From the NCBI GenBank assembly GCA_036804505.1, contig DAIRSI010000007.1, positions 66,760 to 130,759 on the forward strand: a stretch of DNA of 64,000 nt, written 5' to 3'. A program made the translations under genes and the position numbers. A model generated the notes under the pieces. The model was given only the letters and a program-made list of their open reading frames with translations, had not been told where the DNA came from and made no database searches. Source of the stretch: Phocaeicola_A sp036804505. GTDB lineage: Bacteria; Bacteroidota; Bacteroidia; Bacteroidales; Bacteroidaceae. Below, piece by piece: positions 1 to 9,037 of this stretch (positions are counted from its first letter, which is position 1; the number at the start of each line of letters is the position of its first letter).

Positions 1-1799
1 CCTGTTTTGGTTTTCTTTGCCTTGTCCGCAATTTTTAATTTGTCGAAAAGAATTTCACCGACTTGTTTGGGCGATGATATGTTGAAGTCCGTACCGACCA
101 GCTCTTTTATCTCTTGTTCTATTTCAAGCATTCTGGCCGTATAGAGTCTGGATGTTTCTTTAAGGGAATCTGTGTCAACCGTAACACCGTTTCTTTCCAT
201 GTTAGCCAATACTCTCACCAGAGGCATTTCTATATTGTAGAAAAGATTTTCGGCATTTCTTTCTTTCAGTTCTTTTTCAAAGACATTTTTCAATTTTAAT
301 GTAACGTCCGCATCTTCACAGGCATATTCATATACTGATTCTGGAGGTATATCTCTCATATTTTTTTGCGATTTCCCTTTCGGTCCAATTAGCTCTTCAA
401 TTTTTATGGTAGAGTAGTGAAGATATGCTTCTGCCATATAATCCATTCCGTGATGAAGTTCCGGCTGAAGCAAATAGTGGGCAATCATCGTATCGAACAT
501 CTCACCTTTGATATCGATACCATAATTTTTAAGGACCTGCAAGTCATATTTGATATTTTGTCCTACCTTAACAATATTTTCATTTTCATAAACAGGCTTA
601 AATCTGTTTACAATATTTAAGGCTTTTTCATCATCGCTTGGAATAGGAACATAATAAGCTTCATTTTCTTTGACAGAGAAACTCAAACCAACTAGTTTTG
701 CCTTCAAAGCATCTGTACTAGTAGTTTCCGTGTCCAAACTCAAAATATGATTTGTCAAAATTATTTTAATCAAATCATCTATTTCCCTTTCATTATTAAC
801 CAGATAGTATTTATAATCTAACGATTTTAAATCTGTGAGACTTGAATAATTTTCAGGAGTCACACTCTCGTCCGGAAATAAGTCAAACAAAGTAGGCTCT
901 TTTTTCTCCGTTTTTGGGGTTACAGAAATGTTTTTAAAGATTCGGTCACCCAAGCTACGGAATTCGAGTTCTTCAAAAATTTTTCTCAAACTGACTTCGT
1001 CCGGATTTTCTTTTTTAAGTTCATTCATGTTCAGAGTAATTGGAACATCAATTTTAATTGTAGCCAAAAATTTAGAAAATGAAATCATGTCCTTGTTCGA
1101 CTCCACTTTTGTTTTCAATGAACCTTTCAGCTTATCGGTATTTTCCAATAGATTTTCTATGCTTCCGAATTCCTTTATAATTTTTTGTGCAGTTTTTTCA
1201 CCGACACCCGGACATCCGGGTATATTGTCCGAAGCATCTCCCATTAGGCCAAGCATGTCAATTACTTGGAGAGGATTGTCAATATCGAATTTTCTCTTTA
1301 CTCCTTCAATATCTAAAATTTCAAATTCCTTGTCACCATATTTCGGCCTGTAAATAAAAACATTATCTTTCACCAGTTGACCGTAATCCTTGTCAGGAGT
1401 CATCATGAACGTAGTGATGTTTTCATTTTTGCTTGCCTGATAGGAGAGGGTGCCTATAACATCGTCTGCTTCATAGCCCTCCACTTCTAATATTGGAATA
1501 TGATAAGCCTGGATGATGTCTTTTATAATGGGTACTGACAATTTGATAGCTTCAGGCGTCTCTTCTCTTTGAGCTTTATACTGTTCAAAAGCTTTGTGTC
1601 TGAAAGTTGGGCCCGATGGATCGAAAGCGATACCTATATGACTCGGTTTCTCTTTAGTCAGAACATCTTCAAGTGTATTGATAAATCCGAATATTGCAGA
1701 GGTGTTGAATCCCTTGGAATTGATCCTGGGATTCTTAATAAAAGCGTAATAAGCTCTATAAATCAAGGCATACGCATCGAGAAGGAATAATTTATCCAT
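1..1799 (-). CDS. polA: DNA polymerase I, N-terminal part (truncated by window edge)
   Basis: The minus-strand frame is open from an ATG at 1799 to the window edge (about 599 codons), so the polymerase domain is mostly outside. The protein begins MDKLFLLDAYALIYRAYYAF, the usual opening of the 5'-3' nuclease (flap endonuclease) domain, which fills about residues 1-290 and includes the metal-binding GDASDNIPGCPGVGEKTA helix-hairpin-helix segment. A 3'-5' exonuclease-like domain follows at about 330-510 and keeps the DTET exonuclease motif (LSLDTETTSTD), so proofreading is probably active. The last visible residues (FNISSPKQVGEILFDKL) start the polymerase domain. It acts in Okazaki-fragment maturation and repair synthesis. 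It is divergent from the polyprenyl synthase gene across 88 bp. Identification is secure. Confidence 0.95.
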   Translation of the reverse strand, partial: MDKLFLLDAYALIYRAYYAFIKNPRINSKGFNTSAIFGFINTLEDVLTKEKPSHIGIAFDPSGPTFRHKAFEQYKAQREETPEAIKLSVPIIKDIIQAYHIPILEVEGYEADDVIGTLSYQASKNENITTFMMTPDKDYGQLVKDNVFIYRPKYGDKEFEILDIEGVKRKFDIDNPLQVIDMLGLMGDASDNIPGCPGVGEKTAQKIIKEFGSIENLLENTDKLKGSLKTKVESNKDMISFSKFLATIKIDVPITLNMNELKKENPDEVSLRKIFEELEFRSLGDRIFKNISVTPKTEKKEPTLFDLFPDESVTPENYSSLTDLKSLDYKYYLVNNEREIDDLIKIILTNHILSLDTETTSTDALKAKLVGLSFSVKENEAYYVPIPSDDEKALNIVNRFKPVYENENIVKVGQNIKYDLQVLKNYGIDIKGEMFDTMIAHYLLQPELHHGMDYMAEAYLHYSTIKIEELIGPKGKSQKNMRDIPPESVYEYACEDADVTLKLKNVFEKELKERNAENLFYNIEMPLVRVLANMERNGVTVDTDSLKETSRLYTARMLEIEQEIKELVGTDFNISSPKQVGEILFDKLKIADKAKKTKT

Positions 1800-1887
1800 A
1801 ATTTATATCAAATTTTAGTGTAAAAGTAATAAAAAATACGATATTAATTGTTTTATTATTAATTTTGTGCACAAATAAGAATGGGAT

Positions 1888-2862
1888 ATGGATTATTTAT
1901 CACTTATAACAACGCCAATAGAGGAAGAATTAAGAGATCTAAGGAAAATCCTTGATAAGTCTTTTGAAAATTCTTCGCCTGCCTTGCAGAAAGTCTTAAG
2001 TTATATTCATGCAAGGAACGGGAAAATGATGCGTCCTATCTTGGTATTGTTGGTTTCTAAATCATTCCATACCGTGAATTATAGTACCCTTAATTCAGCA
2101 GCTACGATAGAGTTGCTTCATACGGCAAGTCTTGTACACGATGATGTGGTTGACGAGAGTTTGGAGAGGAGAGGACAAGCTTCTGCAAATGCTATTTATA
2201 ATAACAAGGTATCTATTTTAATTGGCGATTATTTGCTGTCTACATCTTTACAGCATGCTTCACATACATCCGATATACGTATTATATCCAAGGTTTCTGA
2301 ATTGGGAAAAACGCTGGCTTCGGGTGAGATTATTCAATTGTCAGCTGTCAATGAGCCGCGAATTTCGGAAGAAATTTACTTTGAAATCATTAGCAAGAAA
2401 ACTGCCATTCTTTTTGCAACTTGTGCTGAGATAGGAGCAATTAGTGCCGGAGCTCCCGAGAATCTAATTGACACCGCTAGATTATTTGGGCACTATCTTG
2501 GTATTTGTTTCCAGATAAAAGATGATATATTTGATTATTTTACGAATGCAGAAATAGGAAAGCCGACGGGAAATGATATGATTGAAGGTAAACTGACACT
2601 TCCGGCCATACATGTTCTTAATTCTTACAATGATAAGGAAATGTTGGCTATTGCCTATAATATTAAAGCTTTAAAGGCTTCACATGAGGAAATTCAGAAG
2701 TTGGTACAATATGTCATTGAGAAAGGCGGAATAGATTACGCCGTTGAAGTTATGAATGATTATTACAGCCGGGCCCAGGAGTTAATTGATTATTTCCCTA
2801 ATGAAACAATAAGACCGGCATTGACGGCTTATTTGGATTATGTAATAAATAGAACAAAATAA
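1888..2862 (+). CDS. ispB: Polyprenyl (octaprenyl-type) diphosphate synthase
   Basis: A 324-residue trans-isoprenyl diphosphate synthase. It carries both aspartate-rich motifs: HDDVVDESLERRG (about residue 89) and QIKDDIFDYF (about 210), plus the GKMMRPIL segment that binds isopentenyl diphosphate. These enzymes condense IPP onto an allylic diphosphate to make the side chain of menaquinone in Bacteroides; chain length cannot be read from sequence. A possible -7 element TAATTTTG lies at 1860-1867, which would give a very short leader. The gene ends in the left arm of a strong terminator shared with deoC. The symbol is by homology; the product could equally be labelled a solanesyl/octaprenyl synthase. 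Confidence 0.9.
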   Translation: MDYLSLITTPIEEELRDLRKILDKSFENSSPALQKVLSYIHARNGKMMRPILVLLVSKSFHTVNYSTLNSAATIELLHTASLVHDDVVDESLERRGQASANAIYNNKVSILIGDYLLSTSLQHASHTSDIRIISKVSELGKTLASGEIIQLSAVNEPRISEEIYFEIISKKTAILFATCAEIGAISAGAPENLIDTARLFGHYLGICFQIKDDIFDYFTNAEIGKPTGNDMIEGKLTLPAIHVLNSYNDKEMLAIAYNIKALKASHEEIQKLVQYVIEKGGIDYAVEVMNDYYSRAQELIDYFPNETIRPALTAYLDYVINRTK

Positions 2863-2886
2863 AGGCTGGAAATAAATCCAGCCTTT
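2861..2886. terminator. Bidirectional intrinsic terminator between ispB-like gene and deoC
   Basis: A perfect 10-bp stem (AAAGGCTGGA / TCCAGCCTTT) has a 6-nt loop and T-rich flanks on both sides. It sits between two convergent genes, so it can end both transcripts. Confidence 0.85.
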
Positions 2887-2890
2887 TTCT

Positions 2891-3814
2891 TTAAAAGAAT
2901 TTGGTCTCTGCGCCTAAGATATCTGATAATAAAAGATTGGCCAATCTGCTGGTACCCAATCTGAAATATTTGTTGTTCAACCATTCTTTCCCCAGAATTT
3001 CTTTTACGACAGTATAGTAAATCAATGCATCTTTTACAGTATTGATGCCGCCTGCGGGTTTAAAGCCTACCATTCTTCCAGTTGTCTTATGGTATTCTTT
3101 TATTGCCTGACACATTACATAAGCTGCTTCCGGAGTGGCTGAAACACTTTCTTTTCCTGTGGAAGTTTTGATGAAGTCAGCACCCGAATACATGGCCAGA
3201 ATGGATGCTTTCTTGATGTTGGAAGCAGATTTCAAAGCGCCTGTTTCAAGTATGACTTTCATCCTCTTATCACCGCAGACTTCTTTCAGTTCATCGATTT
3301 CATCACACATACCTTCATAATCACCATTTAGGAACTTGCCTACAGAAATTACTATGTCTATTTCTGTTGCACCTTCATGCAGTGCCATGGCGGTCTCAGC
3401 TACCTTTATTTCCTGAAAGGTCTGTGAAGAAGGAAAACCTGCCGATACACAAGTAACCCCCACTTCTTCTACCTCCAATGATTGACTGACTATTTGAGCA
3501 AAGCAAGGATAAACACAAATTGAAGCAACATTCTTCAAATCAGGATATTTATCTTCGAAATCATTTACTTTTTCCGTGAATTTTAAAACGCTGTCTTCGC
3601 TGTCTGTGCATTTTAATGTTGTTAGGTCAATACAGTTAAACAGAAGTTTTTTAACCTCTTCTGTATTGTTCTCTTCTACCTTCTCATCAATCAGTTTTCC
3701 AACTTTTTGCGCAATATCATCATCGGATAGTGAGGTATTGTATTTGTTGATGGCTTCAACATATTTGCTATGTTTGCCCTCGTAATCTTCTTCTTCAAAG
3801 TGTTGATTTTCCAT
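2891..3814 (-). CDS. deoC: Deoxyribose-phosphate aldolase
   Basis: A 307-residue class I aldolase that splits 2-deoxyribose-5-phosphate into glyceraldehyde-3-phosphate and acetaldehyde in deoxynucleoside catabolism. The Schiff-base lysine is in ADFIKTSTGK (about residue 215), the second active-site lysine in GRMVGFKPAGGI. The barrel core starts around residue 60 (IDLTTL); the first 55 or so residues are a charged extension, making it longer than the roughly 250-residue enterobacterial enzyme and typical of Bacteroidetes homologues. It is the last gene of a compact minus-strand run, 2 bp after the MazG-like gene, suggesting co-transcription. Confidence 0.93.
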   Translation of the reverse strand: MENQHFEEEDYEGKHSKYVEAINKYNTSLSDDDIAQKVGKLIDEKVEENNTEEVKKLLFNCIDLTTLKCTDSEDSVLKFTEKVNDFEDKYPDLKNVASICVYPCFAQIVSQSLEVEEVGVTCVSAGFPSSQTFQEIKVAETAMALHEGATEIDIVISVGKFLNGDYEGMCDEIDELKEVCGDKRMKVILETGALKSASNIKKASILAMYSGADFIKTSTGKESVSATPEAAYVMCQAIKEYHKTTGRMVGFKPAGGINTVKDALIYYTVVKEILGKEWLNNKYFRLGTSRLANLLLSDILGAETKFF

Positions 3815-3816
3815 GT

Positions 3817-4149
3817 TTACTTTAATTTGGGGTTATTAATATGTCTTTCTTTATCTCTTTTTGTTTTCTTATCCATGTTCTCAATAAAGGCTTCAGTCAG
3901 ATTTACTCCAGTTTGATTGGCTATGCAAATCAAAACCCAGAGAACATCTGTAATTTCATCCTCCAAGTTGCATTTTTCGCCTTCTTTAAATGATTGGTCT
4001 CCATATTTCCTAGCCATTACCCTTGCCAGTTCACCTACTTCTTCAGTAAGTACTGTCATATTGGTTAGTTCGCTGAAATAGCGGACTCCATATTTTTTAA
4101 TCCATTGATCTACCTGCTTTTGAGCCTCATTTAATGTTATTTCCGCCAT
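3817..4149 (-). CDS. MazG-like nucleotide pyrophosphohydrolase
   Basis: A 110-residue single-domain all-alpha NTP-PPase of the MazG/dUTPase superfamily. The metal-binding pattern is visible as EEVGELARVMARKYG and LEDEITDVLWVL (E-x-x-E ... E-x-x-D). Such proteins hydrolyse NTPs or dNTPs to monophosphates and are considered house-cleaning enzymes; the exact substrate cannot be read from sequence. It lies 2 bp from dtd and 2 bp from deoC, so translation is probably coupled within a six-gene operon. Confidence 0.85.
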   Translation of the reverse strand: MAEITLNEAQKQVDQWIKKYGVRYFSELTNMTVLTEEVGELARVMARKYGDQSFKEGEKCNLEDEITDVLWVLICIANQTGVNLTEAFIENMDKKTKRDKERHINNPKLK

Positions 4150-4151
4150 CT

Positions 4152-4604
4152 TTATTCTTTATTTTTTGTATCCATACAAATTGTGACAGGACCATCATTC
4201 AAAAGATCGACTTTCATGTCAGCTCCGAATTCACCGGTCTCTACTTTTCTGCCTAGTGCCAAAGATAATTCATCACAAAATTTATTGTATAAGGGAATAG
4301 ATATTTCGTGCTTTGCCGCTCTGATATACGACGGCCTATTTCCTTTCTTTGTTGATGCAAAAAGTGTAAATTGACTGATTACTAATATGTTACCGTCAAT
4401 TTCCATAATGGACTTATTCATTATTCCTTGTTCATCATCAAAGATTCTGAGACCTATAATCTTTTTGCACAACCAAGCTATATCATCCTCATTATCAGAC
4501 GATTCAATTCCTATAAGGATTAGCAATCCTTTTTGAACTGCCCCTTTTACAATGCTATTTATGGTGACAGAAGCATGACCAACTCTTTGAATTACTGCTC
4601 TCAT
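4152..4604 (-). CDS. dtd: D-aminoacyl-tRNA deacylase
   Basis: A 150-residue protein of normal family length. It removes D-amino acids (and glycine mischarged on tRNA-Ala) from tRNA as a homodimer. It starts MRAVIQRV as in the family and retains the SQFTLFA active-site strand (about residue 78), the NRPSYIRAA segment, and the C-terminal NDGPVTI motif carrying the Gly-Pro pair that enforces chirality (the family cross-subunit GxP element). It is in the operon with uvrC upstream and the MazG-like gene 2 bp downstream. Confidence 0.93.
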   Translation of the reverse strand: MRAVIQRVGHASVTINSIVKGAVQKGLLILIGIESSDNEDDIAWLCKKIIGLRIFDDEQGIMNKSIMEIDGNILVISQFTLFASTKKGNRPSYIRAAKHEISIPLYNKFCDELSLALGRKVETGEFGADMKVDLLNDGPVTICMDTKNKE

Positions 4605-4646
4605 TTGTTTTTCTTTTTTACAAAGATACTAAACTAAAAGCTTCGC

Positions 4647-6455
4647 TTATAAGTTTTCTTTGATTATTTTCGCTTTACTTTCTCCAACAATTCCAGCCAA
4701 TTCTTCCTGCGAGGCTTCTTTAATGCGTTTTACACTTTTGAATTTTTGTAAAAGTGCTACCTTGCTCTTTTCGCCAATACCTTTTATTTCATCCAGAGCC
4801 GATTTAGTCTGGTTCTTGCTTCTCTTGTCCCTGTGAAAAGTGATGGCGAATCTGTGTACTTCATTTTGGATTTGTTCAAGAAGATGGAATAGGGGACTTG
4901 ACTGTTTTACTCCAATTGTTAGAGCCGGAAATCCATACAGCAGTTCAGAAGTGTGATGTTTATTGTCTTTTGCCAGACCAGCAATGGGAATATCCAGGTG
5001 AAGTTCGTCTACAATTACTTCTCTCACAACCTCCATTTGCCCCTTGCCACCGTCTGTTATCAAGAGGTCAGGCAGTGGAAGGTTTTCTTCGATTGCCCTT
5101 GTATAGCGACGTCTGACAACTTCTTTCATAGATGCGTAATCATCCGGGCCTACAACTGTTTTTATATTGTATTTTCGATATTCTTTTTTATCCGGTTTAC
5201 CCGTCTTGAATACGACGCAAGCTGCAACTGCATCACTCCCGGAGATATTTGAATTATCAAAGCATTCTATGTGAATAGGAATTTTGGGAAGTTTCAAGAA
5301 TTCTTGTATCTCTTTTAAAAGTCTGATACTTCTTTGTTCCGGATTCAGCTTTTCTGCTTGCTTTAATCGATCAAATTTATACTGCTTTACATTCAGCAGG
5401 GAGAGGTCAAGCAGCTTTTTTTTATCACCTCTTTGAGGTACAGTAAATGTGACATCCTTTAATTCAATATCAAGTTCAAACGGTACGATTATTTCCCTGG
5501 AAAGGCTGTGGTAACGTTCTCTCATTTCAAAGATGCCCATTGCCAAAAGGTCTTCCTGGGATTCGTCAATTTTCTTCTTATACTCAAACGTAAATGCCTG
5601 ATTTATACTTCCGTTTGTAACATGTAAATAATTAATGTACGCAATGTTTTCATCATTGGTAATGGAAAATACATCTATATTGTGCAAAACGGCGCTCACA
5701 ACTTCACTTTTTGACTGATAATCCTCAATCAAATCATATTTTGTTTTGATTTCTTGTGCTTCTTCAAAGCGAAGTTCAGATGCCAGTTCTTGCATTTTTT
5801 GTAGCATGTTCTGACTTATTTCACGAGTATTGCCTTTAAGGATCTCTTTTATATCTTGAATACTCTGCATATATTCTTCATGGGTTTGCTTCCCAATGCA
5901 GGGAGCCTGGCAATTCTTTATATGATATTCCAGGCATACTTTGAATTTACCCTTGTCAATACTTTCTTTGGTAAGAGTCAGGTGGCAAGTCCTGATTTTA
6001 TATAATTTCTTTATCAAGTCGAGCACTGCATACATGGAGGGCAGGTGACTATAAGGACCATAATATGTTGATCCGTTTTTTATAATCTTTCTTGTTTTGA
6101 ATATTCTTGGATAATACTCATTACTGACACATATAGAAGGATACGTTTTGTCATCTTTCAGTAAAACATTGTAGCGTGGTTTGTATTTCTTTATCAGATT
6201 ATTCTCAAGTAGGAGAGCGTCTTCTTCAGAGCGCACTACTATGTATCTAATATCACAAATTTTGCTAACTAACGTCCGTGTCTTTATCGGCTGGTTATCT
6301 TTGTGAAAATAGGAAGAAACTCTTCTTTTCAGGTTCTTTGCTTTTCCAACGTATATAATAGTCCCTTCATCATTCAAGTATTGATAAATCCCGGGACTCT
6401 CTGGTAAATTGGAAACAATCCCTTTCAGATATTCTTCCTTTTCCTTCTTGAACAT
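4647..6455 (-). CDS. uvrC: Excinuclease ABC subunit C
   Basis: A 602-residue nucleotide-excision-repair nuclease that makes both incisions around a lesion marked by UvrB. An N-terminal GIY-YIG domain (PGIYQYLNDEGTIIYVGKAK, about 18-37) is followed by a UvrB-binding UVR segment (about 210-245, LASELRFEEAQEIKTKYDLI). The RNase-H-like endonuclease domain has IECFDNSNISGSDAVA and the LITDGGKGQ motif, and a C-terminal helix-hairpin-helix (IKGIGEKSKVALLQKF) ends the protein. Length and domain order are complete. It lies between apt and dtd on the minus strand. Confidence 0.95.
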   Translation of the reverse strand: MFKKEKEEYLKGIVSNLPESPGIYQYLNDEGTIIYVGKAKNLKRRVSSYFHKDNQPIKTRTLVSKICDIRYIVVRSEEDALLLENNLIKKYKPRYNVLLKDDKTYPSICVSNEYYPRIFKTRKIIKNGSTYYGPYSHLPSMYAVLDLIKKLYKIRTCHLTLTKESIDKGKFKVCLEYHIKNCQAPCIGKQTHEEYMQSIQDIKEILKGNTREISQNMLQKMQELASELRFEEAQEIKTKYDLIEDYQSKSEVVSAVLHNIDVFSITNDENIAYINYLHVTNGSINQAFTFEYKKKIDESQEDLLAMGIFEMRERYHSLSREIIVPFELDIELKDVTFTVPQRGDKKKLLDLSLLNVKQYKFDRLKQAEKLNPEQRSIRLLKEIQEFLKLPKIPIHIECFDNSNISGSDAVAACVVFKTGKPDKKEYRKYNIKTVVGPDDYASMKEVVRRRYTRAIEENLPLPDLLITDGGKGQMEVVREVIVDELHLDIPIAGLAKDNKHHTSELLYGFPALTIGVKQSSPLFHLLEQIQNEVHRFAITFHRDKRSKNQTKSALDEIKGIGEKSKVALLQKFKSVKRIKEASQEELAGIVGESKAKIIKENL

Positions 6456-6499
6456 CGTATTAGACCAGCTTTATTATGAGAATACTAAAATTTATAGTA

Positions 6500-7024
6500 T
6501 TACAGACATAACAATGAATCAATCTCAATGCTTTTATCAAAGATTTCTCTGCCATGTAAACCTTCCAGCTCAATCAAAAAATTGACTATGGTTCTTTTGG
6601 GTTTTAGTTTTTGAACCAAATCATAAGCAGCCTTCATGGTACCGCCAGTAGCTAAAAGATCATCGTGGAGTAGGACGACATCACCTTCCTCTATAGCATC
6701 CTTGTGCATTTGGATGGTATCTTTCCCATATTCTTTGTCATAGCTTTCCTCAATAACTTCAGCAGGCAATTTGCCCGGCTTGCGAATTGGAACAAAACCT
6801 GCGCCCAATCTTACAGCGAGTGCAGCTCCCATGACGAATCCGCGGGATTCTATGCCTACAACTTTTGTGATGCCTTTATCCTTATACAATTCGTATAAAG
6901 AGTCTTCCATTTCTTTTAGACACTCTGCGTTCTTAAATAGTGTTGTGACGTCTCTAAACATGATTCCCTTTATCGGAAAATCAGGAATGGTTCTAAGATT
7001 GTTAAGTAATAATTCTCTGTTCAT
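6500..7024 (-). CDS. apt: Adenine phosphoribosyltransferase
   Basis: A 174-residue purine-salvage enzyme that makes AMP from adenine and PRPP. The PRPP-binding loop is VVLLHDDLLATGGT (about 115-128), and the adenine-side motifs FRDVTTLF and GIESRGFVMG are present. Length is normal for the family. It lies 51 bp downstream of mnmG and 44 bp upstream of uvrC in the same direction. A weak AT-rich inverted repeat (AATACT / AGTATT) sits between it and uvrC but lacks a clear U-tract, so read-through is likely. Confidence 0.94.
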   Translation of the reverse strand: MNRELLLNNLRTIPDFPIKGIMFRDVTTLFKNAECLKEMEDSLYELYKDKGITKVVGIESRGFVMGAALAVRLGAGFVPIRKPGKLPAEVIEESYDKEYGKDTIQMHKDAIEEGDVVLLHDDLLATGGTMKAAYDLVQKLKPKRTIVNFLIELEGLHGREIFDKSIEIDSLLCL

Positions 7025-7075
7025 ATCTTTTATATATATTGTTTTCTAAAATGTTCCACGTGAAACAAAAAGTCC

Positions 7076-8947
7076 TTAACGTCCCAATAATACGAGCATT
7101 ACGTTTATATCGCTAGGAGAAACTCCAGGTATTCTGCTCGCTTGTGCTAGCGTTTCAGGATTAATCTTTGAAAGTTTTTGTCTTCCTTCCGTTGAAATGG
7201 ACAATAATGAGCTATAATCAAATCTTCCTTTAATTTTAATATCTTCCAGGCGTTGTGCTTTTTCTGCTATCATTTTTTCACGCCCGATATATCCTTGATA
7301 TTTGATTTGCACTTCTGCAGCTTCAATAACTTCTTCTTTTCTATCAGTTATGTTCTCCATTACTTCTTTCAAAGGCTTTACTTCTTCTGCTAAATTGTAT
7401 AAGTTAATCTGAGGACGGTTTACTAGGTCTATAAGCTTACAACCATGGGCTAGGGGTGCAGTTCCAATTGATTCAAGAAAAGAATTAATAATTGACGGTT
7501 TAATCGAAAAATTCTTCGAAAATTCAATAATCTTATTAATGCTATCTTTCTTGCTCGTCATCGCTTTGTATCTGTCTTCTTTTGCCAGGCCGATTTTATA
7601 AGACTTTTCGGTTAGCCGCATATCTGCATCATCTTGTCTGAGGAGAATCCTGTATTCTGCTCGAGAGGTAAACATCCTGTAAGGTTCATCAACTCCTTTT
7701 GTTACCAAATCATCGATTAAAACGCCAATATACGCTTCATCTCTTCCTAAAACAAAAGGTCCTTTTCCTTGGCAATTGAGTGCAGCATTGATACCTGCTA
7801 TGATTCCTTGTCCTCCGGCTTCTTCATAACCCGTTGTTCCATTAACCTGACCTGCAAAGAACAAATTTTTAATTATCTTCGATTCCAACGAATGATTTAG
7901 TTGCGTTGGATCAAAATAATCATATTCTATTGCATATCCTGGACGATAGATGACGAGATCTTTGAATGCAGGTATTTTCTTTAAAGCTTCAATCTGAATA
8001 TTTATCGGTAAAGAGGATGAAAATCCGTTTAAGTATAATTCTCTTGTCGTTTCTCCTTCCGGCTCCAAAAACAACTGATGTTTTTCTTTATCGGGAAAAG
8101 TAACAATCTTTGTCTCGATACTTGGACAATATCTCGGACCGATACTTTTAATTTCTCCGTTGAATAGGGGAGATTCCGGAAGTCCCTTTCTCAATACTTC
8201 ATGCACATCTTCGTTGGTAAAGCATGTCCAGCAAGGCAGCTGTTTTAGTTTTCTGGCCTCTCCTAGAAAAGAAAATTTATGGAAATCGTTTTCCCCATCC
8301 TGAACATCCATATATTCAAAATGTACGCTTCTGCTGTCTATTCTTACGGGCGTACCGGTTTTCATTCTTCCTGAAACGATACCGTGTTTTGTAATGGATT
8401 CAGTAAGTTTATATGATGCAGGTTCGGCAACTCTACCTCCCGGCAACTGTGTATGTCCGAAATGTAAAAGACCGTTTAGGAATGTTCCGGCAGTAAGAAC
8501 CACGCATTTGGCTTTGAAGGTTACATCCATGTATGTAATCACTCCTTTGATATCGCCATCTTCTACAATGATTTCTTTTACCTGGTCTTGCCATATATGG
8601 AGATTGGGTATGTTTTCCAGGACTTCCCGCCAGGTCCAAATGAACTTACCTCTGTCACATTGAGCTCGTGGGCTCCACATGGCGGGTCCTTTGGAACGGT
8701 TCAGCATTCTGAATTGGATAGCTGTTTTATCGGTTACAAGACCCATGTAACCGCCCAAGGCATCGATTTCACGGACAATCTGTCCTTTGGCGATACCTCC
8801 TACGGCAGGATTGCAACTCATTTGTCCAATCTTGTTCATATCCATGGTAATCAAGCAAGTCCGGGCTCCCAGATTTGCTGATGCAGCGGCTGCTTCGTTT
8901 CCGGCATGGCCGCCACCAATCACGATAACGTCGTAAGTAAATTCCAT
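7076..8947 (-). CDS. mnmG: tRNA uridine-5-carboxymethylaminomethyl modification enzyme MnmG (GidA)
   Basis: A 623-residue FAD protein that works with MnmE to install the cmnm5 group on wobble uridine 34 of several tRNAs. The N-terminal dinucleotide-binding motif is IVIGGGHAGNEAA (about 8-20). Family signatures SCNPAVGGIAKG, PGYAIEYDYFDP and the FAD-contacting GQVNGTTGYEEAGGQG are intact, and the C-terminal helical domain ends at SDINVMLVLLGR. It is the first gene of the minus-strand housekeeping operon. A -7-like TACCTTTG element lies at 8982-8989, inside an inverted repeat described separately. Confidence 0.95.
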   Translation of the reverse strand: MEFTYDVIVIGGGHAGNEAAAASANLGARTCLITMDMNKIGQMSCNPAVGGIAKGQIVREIDALGGYMGLVTDKTAIQFRMLNRSKGPAMWSPRAQCDRGKFIWTWREVLENIPNLHIWQDQVKEIIVEDGDIKGVITYMDVTFKAKCVVLTAGTFLNGLLHFGHTQLPGGRVAEPASYKLTESITKHGIVSGRMKTGTPVRIDSRSVHFEYMDVQDGENDFHKFSFLGEARKLKQLPCWTCFTNEDVHEVLRKGLPESPLFNGEIKSIGPRYCPSIETKIVTFPDKEKHQLFLEPEGETTRELYLNGFSSSLPINIQIEALKKIPAFKDLVIYRPGYAIEYDYFDPTQLNHSLESKIIKNLFFAGQVNGTTGYEEAGGQGIIAGINAALNCQGKGPFVLGRDEAYIGVLIDDLVTKGVDEPYRMFTSRAEYRILLRQDDADMRLTEKSYKIGLAKEDRYKAMTSKKDSINKIIEFSKNFSIKPSIINSFLESIGTAPLAHGCKLIDLVNRPQINLYNLAEEVKPLKEVMENITDRKEEVIEAAEVQIKYQGYIGREKMIAEKAQRLEDIKIKGRFDYSSLLSISTEGRQKLSKINPETLAQASRIPGVSPSDINVMLVLLGR

Positions 8948-8953
8948 TTTTTC

Positions 8954-8993
8954 TGCTTACCTTCAAAAAATCAATAGCTTGCAAAGGTAAGCA
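8954..8993 (-). promoter_or_regulatory. Putative mnmG-operon promoter with overlapping inverted repeat
   Basis: A -7 box matching TAnnTTTG (TACCTTTG on the minus strand, 8982-8989) is the best promoter candidate for the housekeeping operon; no clear TTTG is seen at -33. It lies inside the right arm of a perfect 10-bp inverted repeat (TGCTTACCTT at 8954-8963, AAGGTAAGCA at 8984-8993). Because one arm overlaps the -7 box and would not be transcribed, the repeat looks more like a DNA operator than an RNA hairpin. Confidence 0.4.
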
Positions 8994-9037
8994 AAAAATA
9001 GGAGAGAGTCTATATACTTGGCTTTTAAAATTCACTT

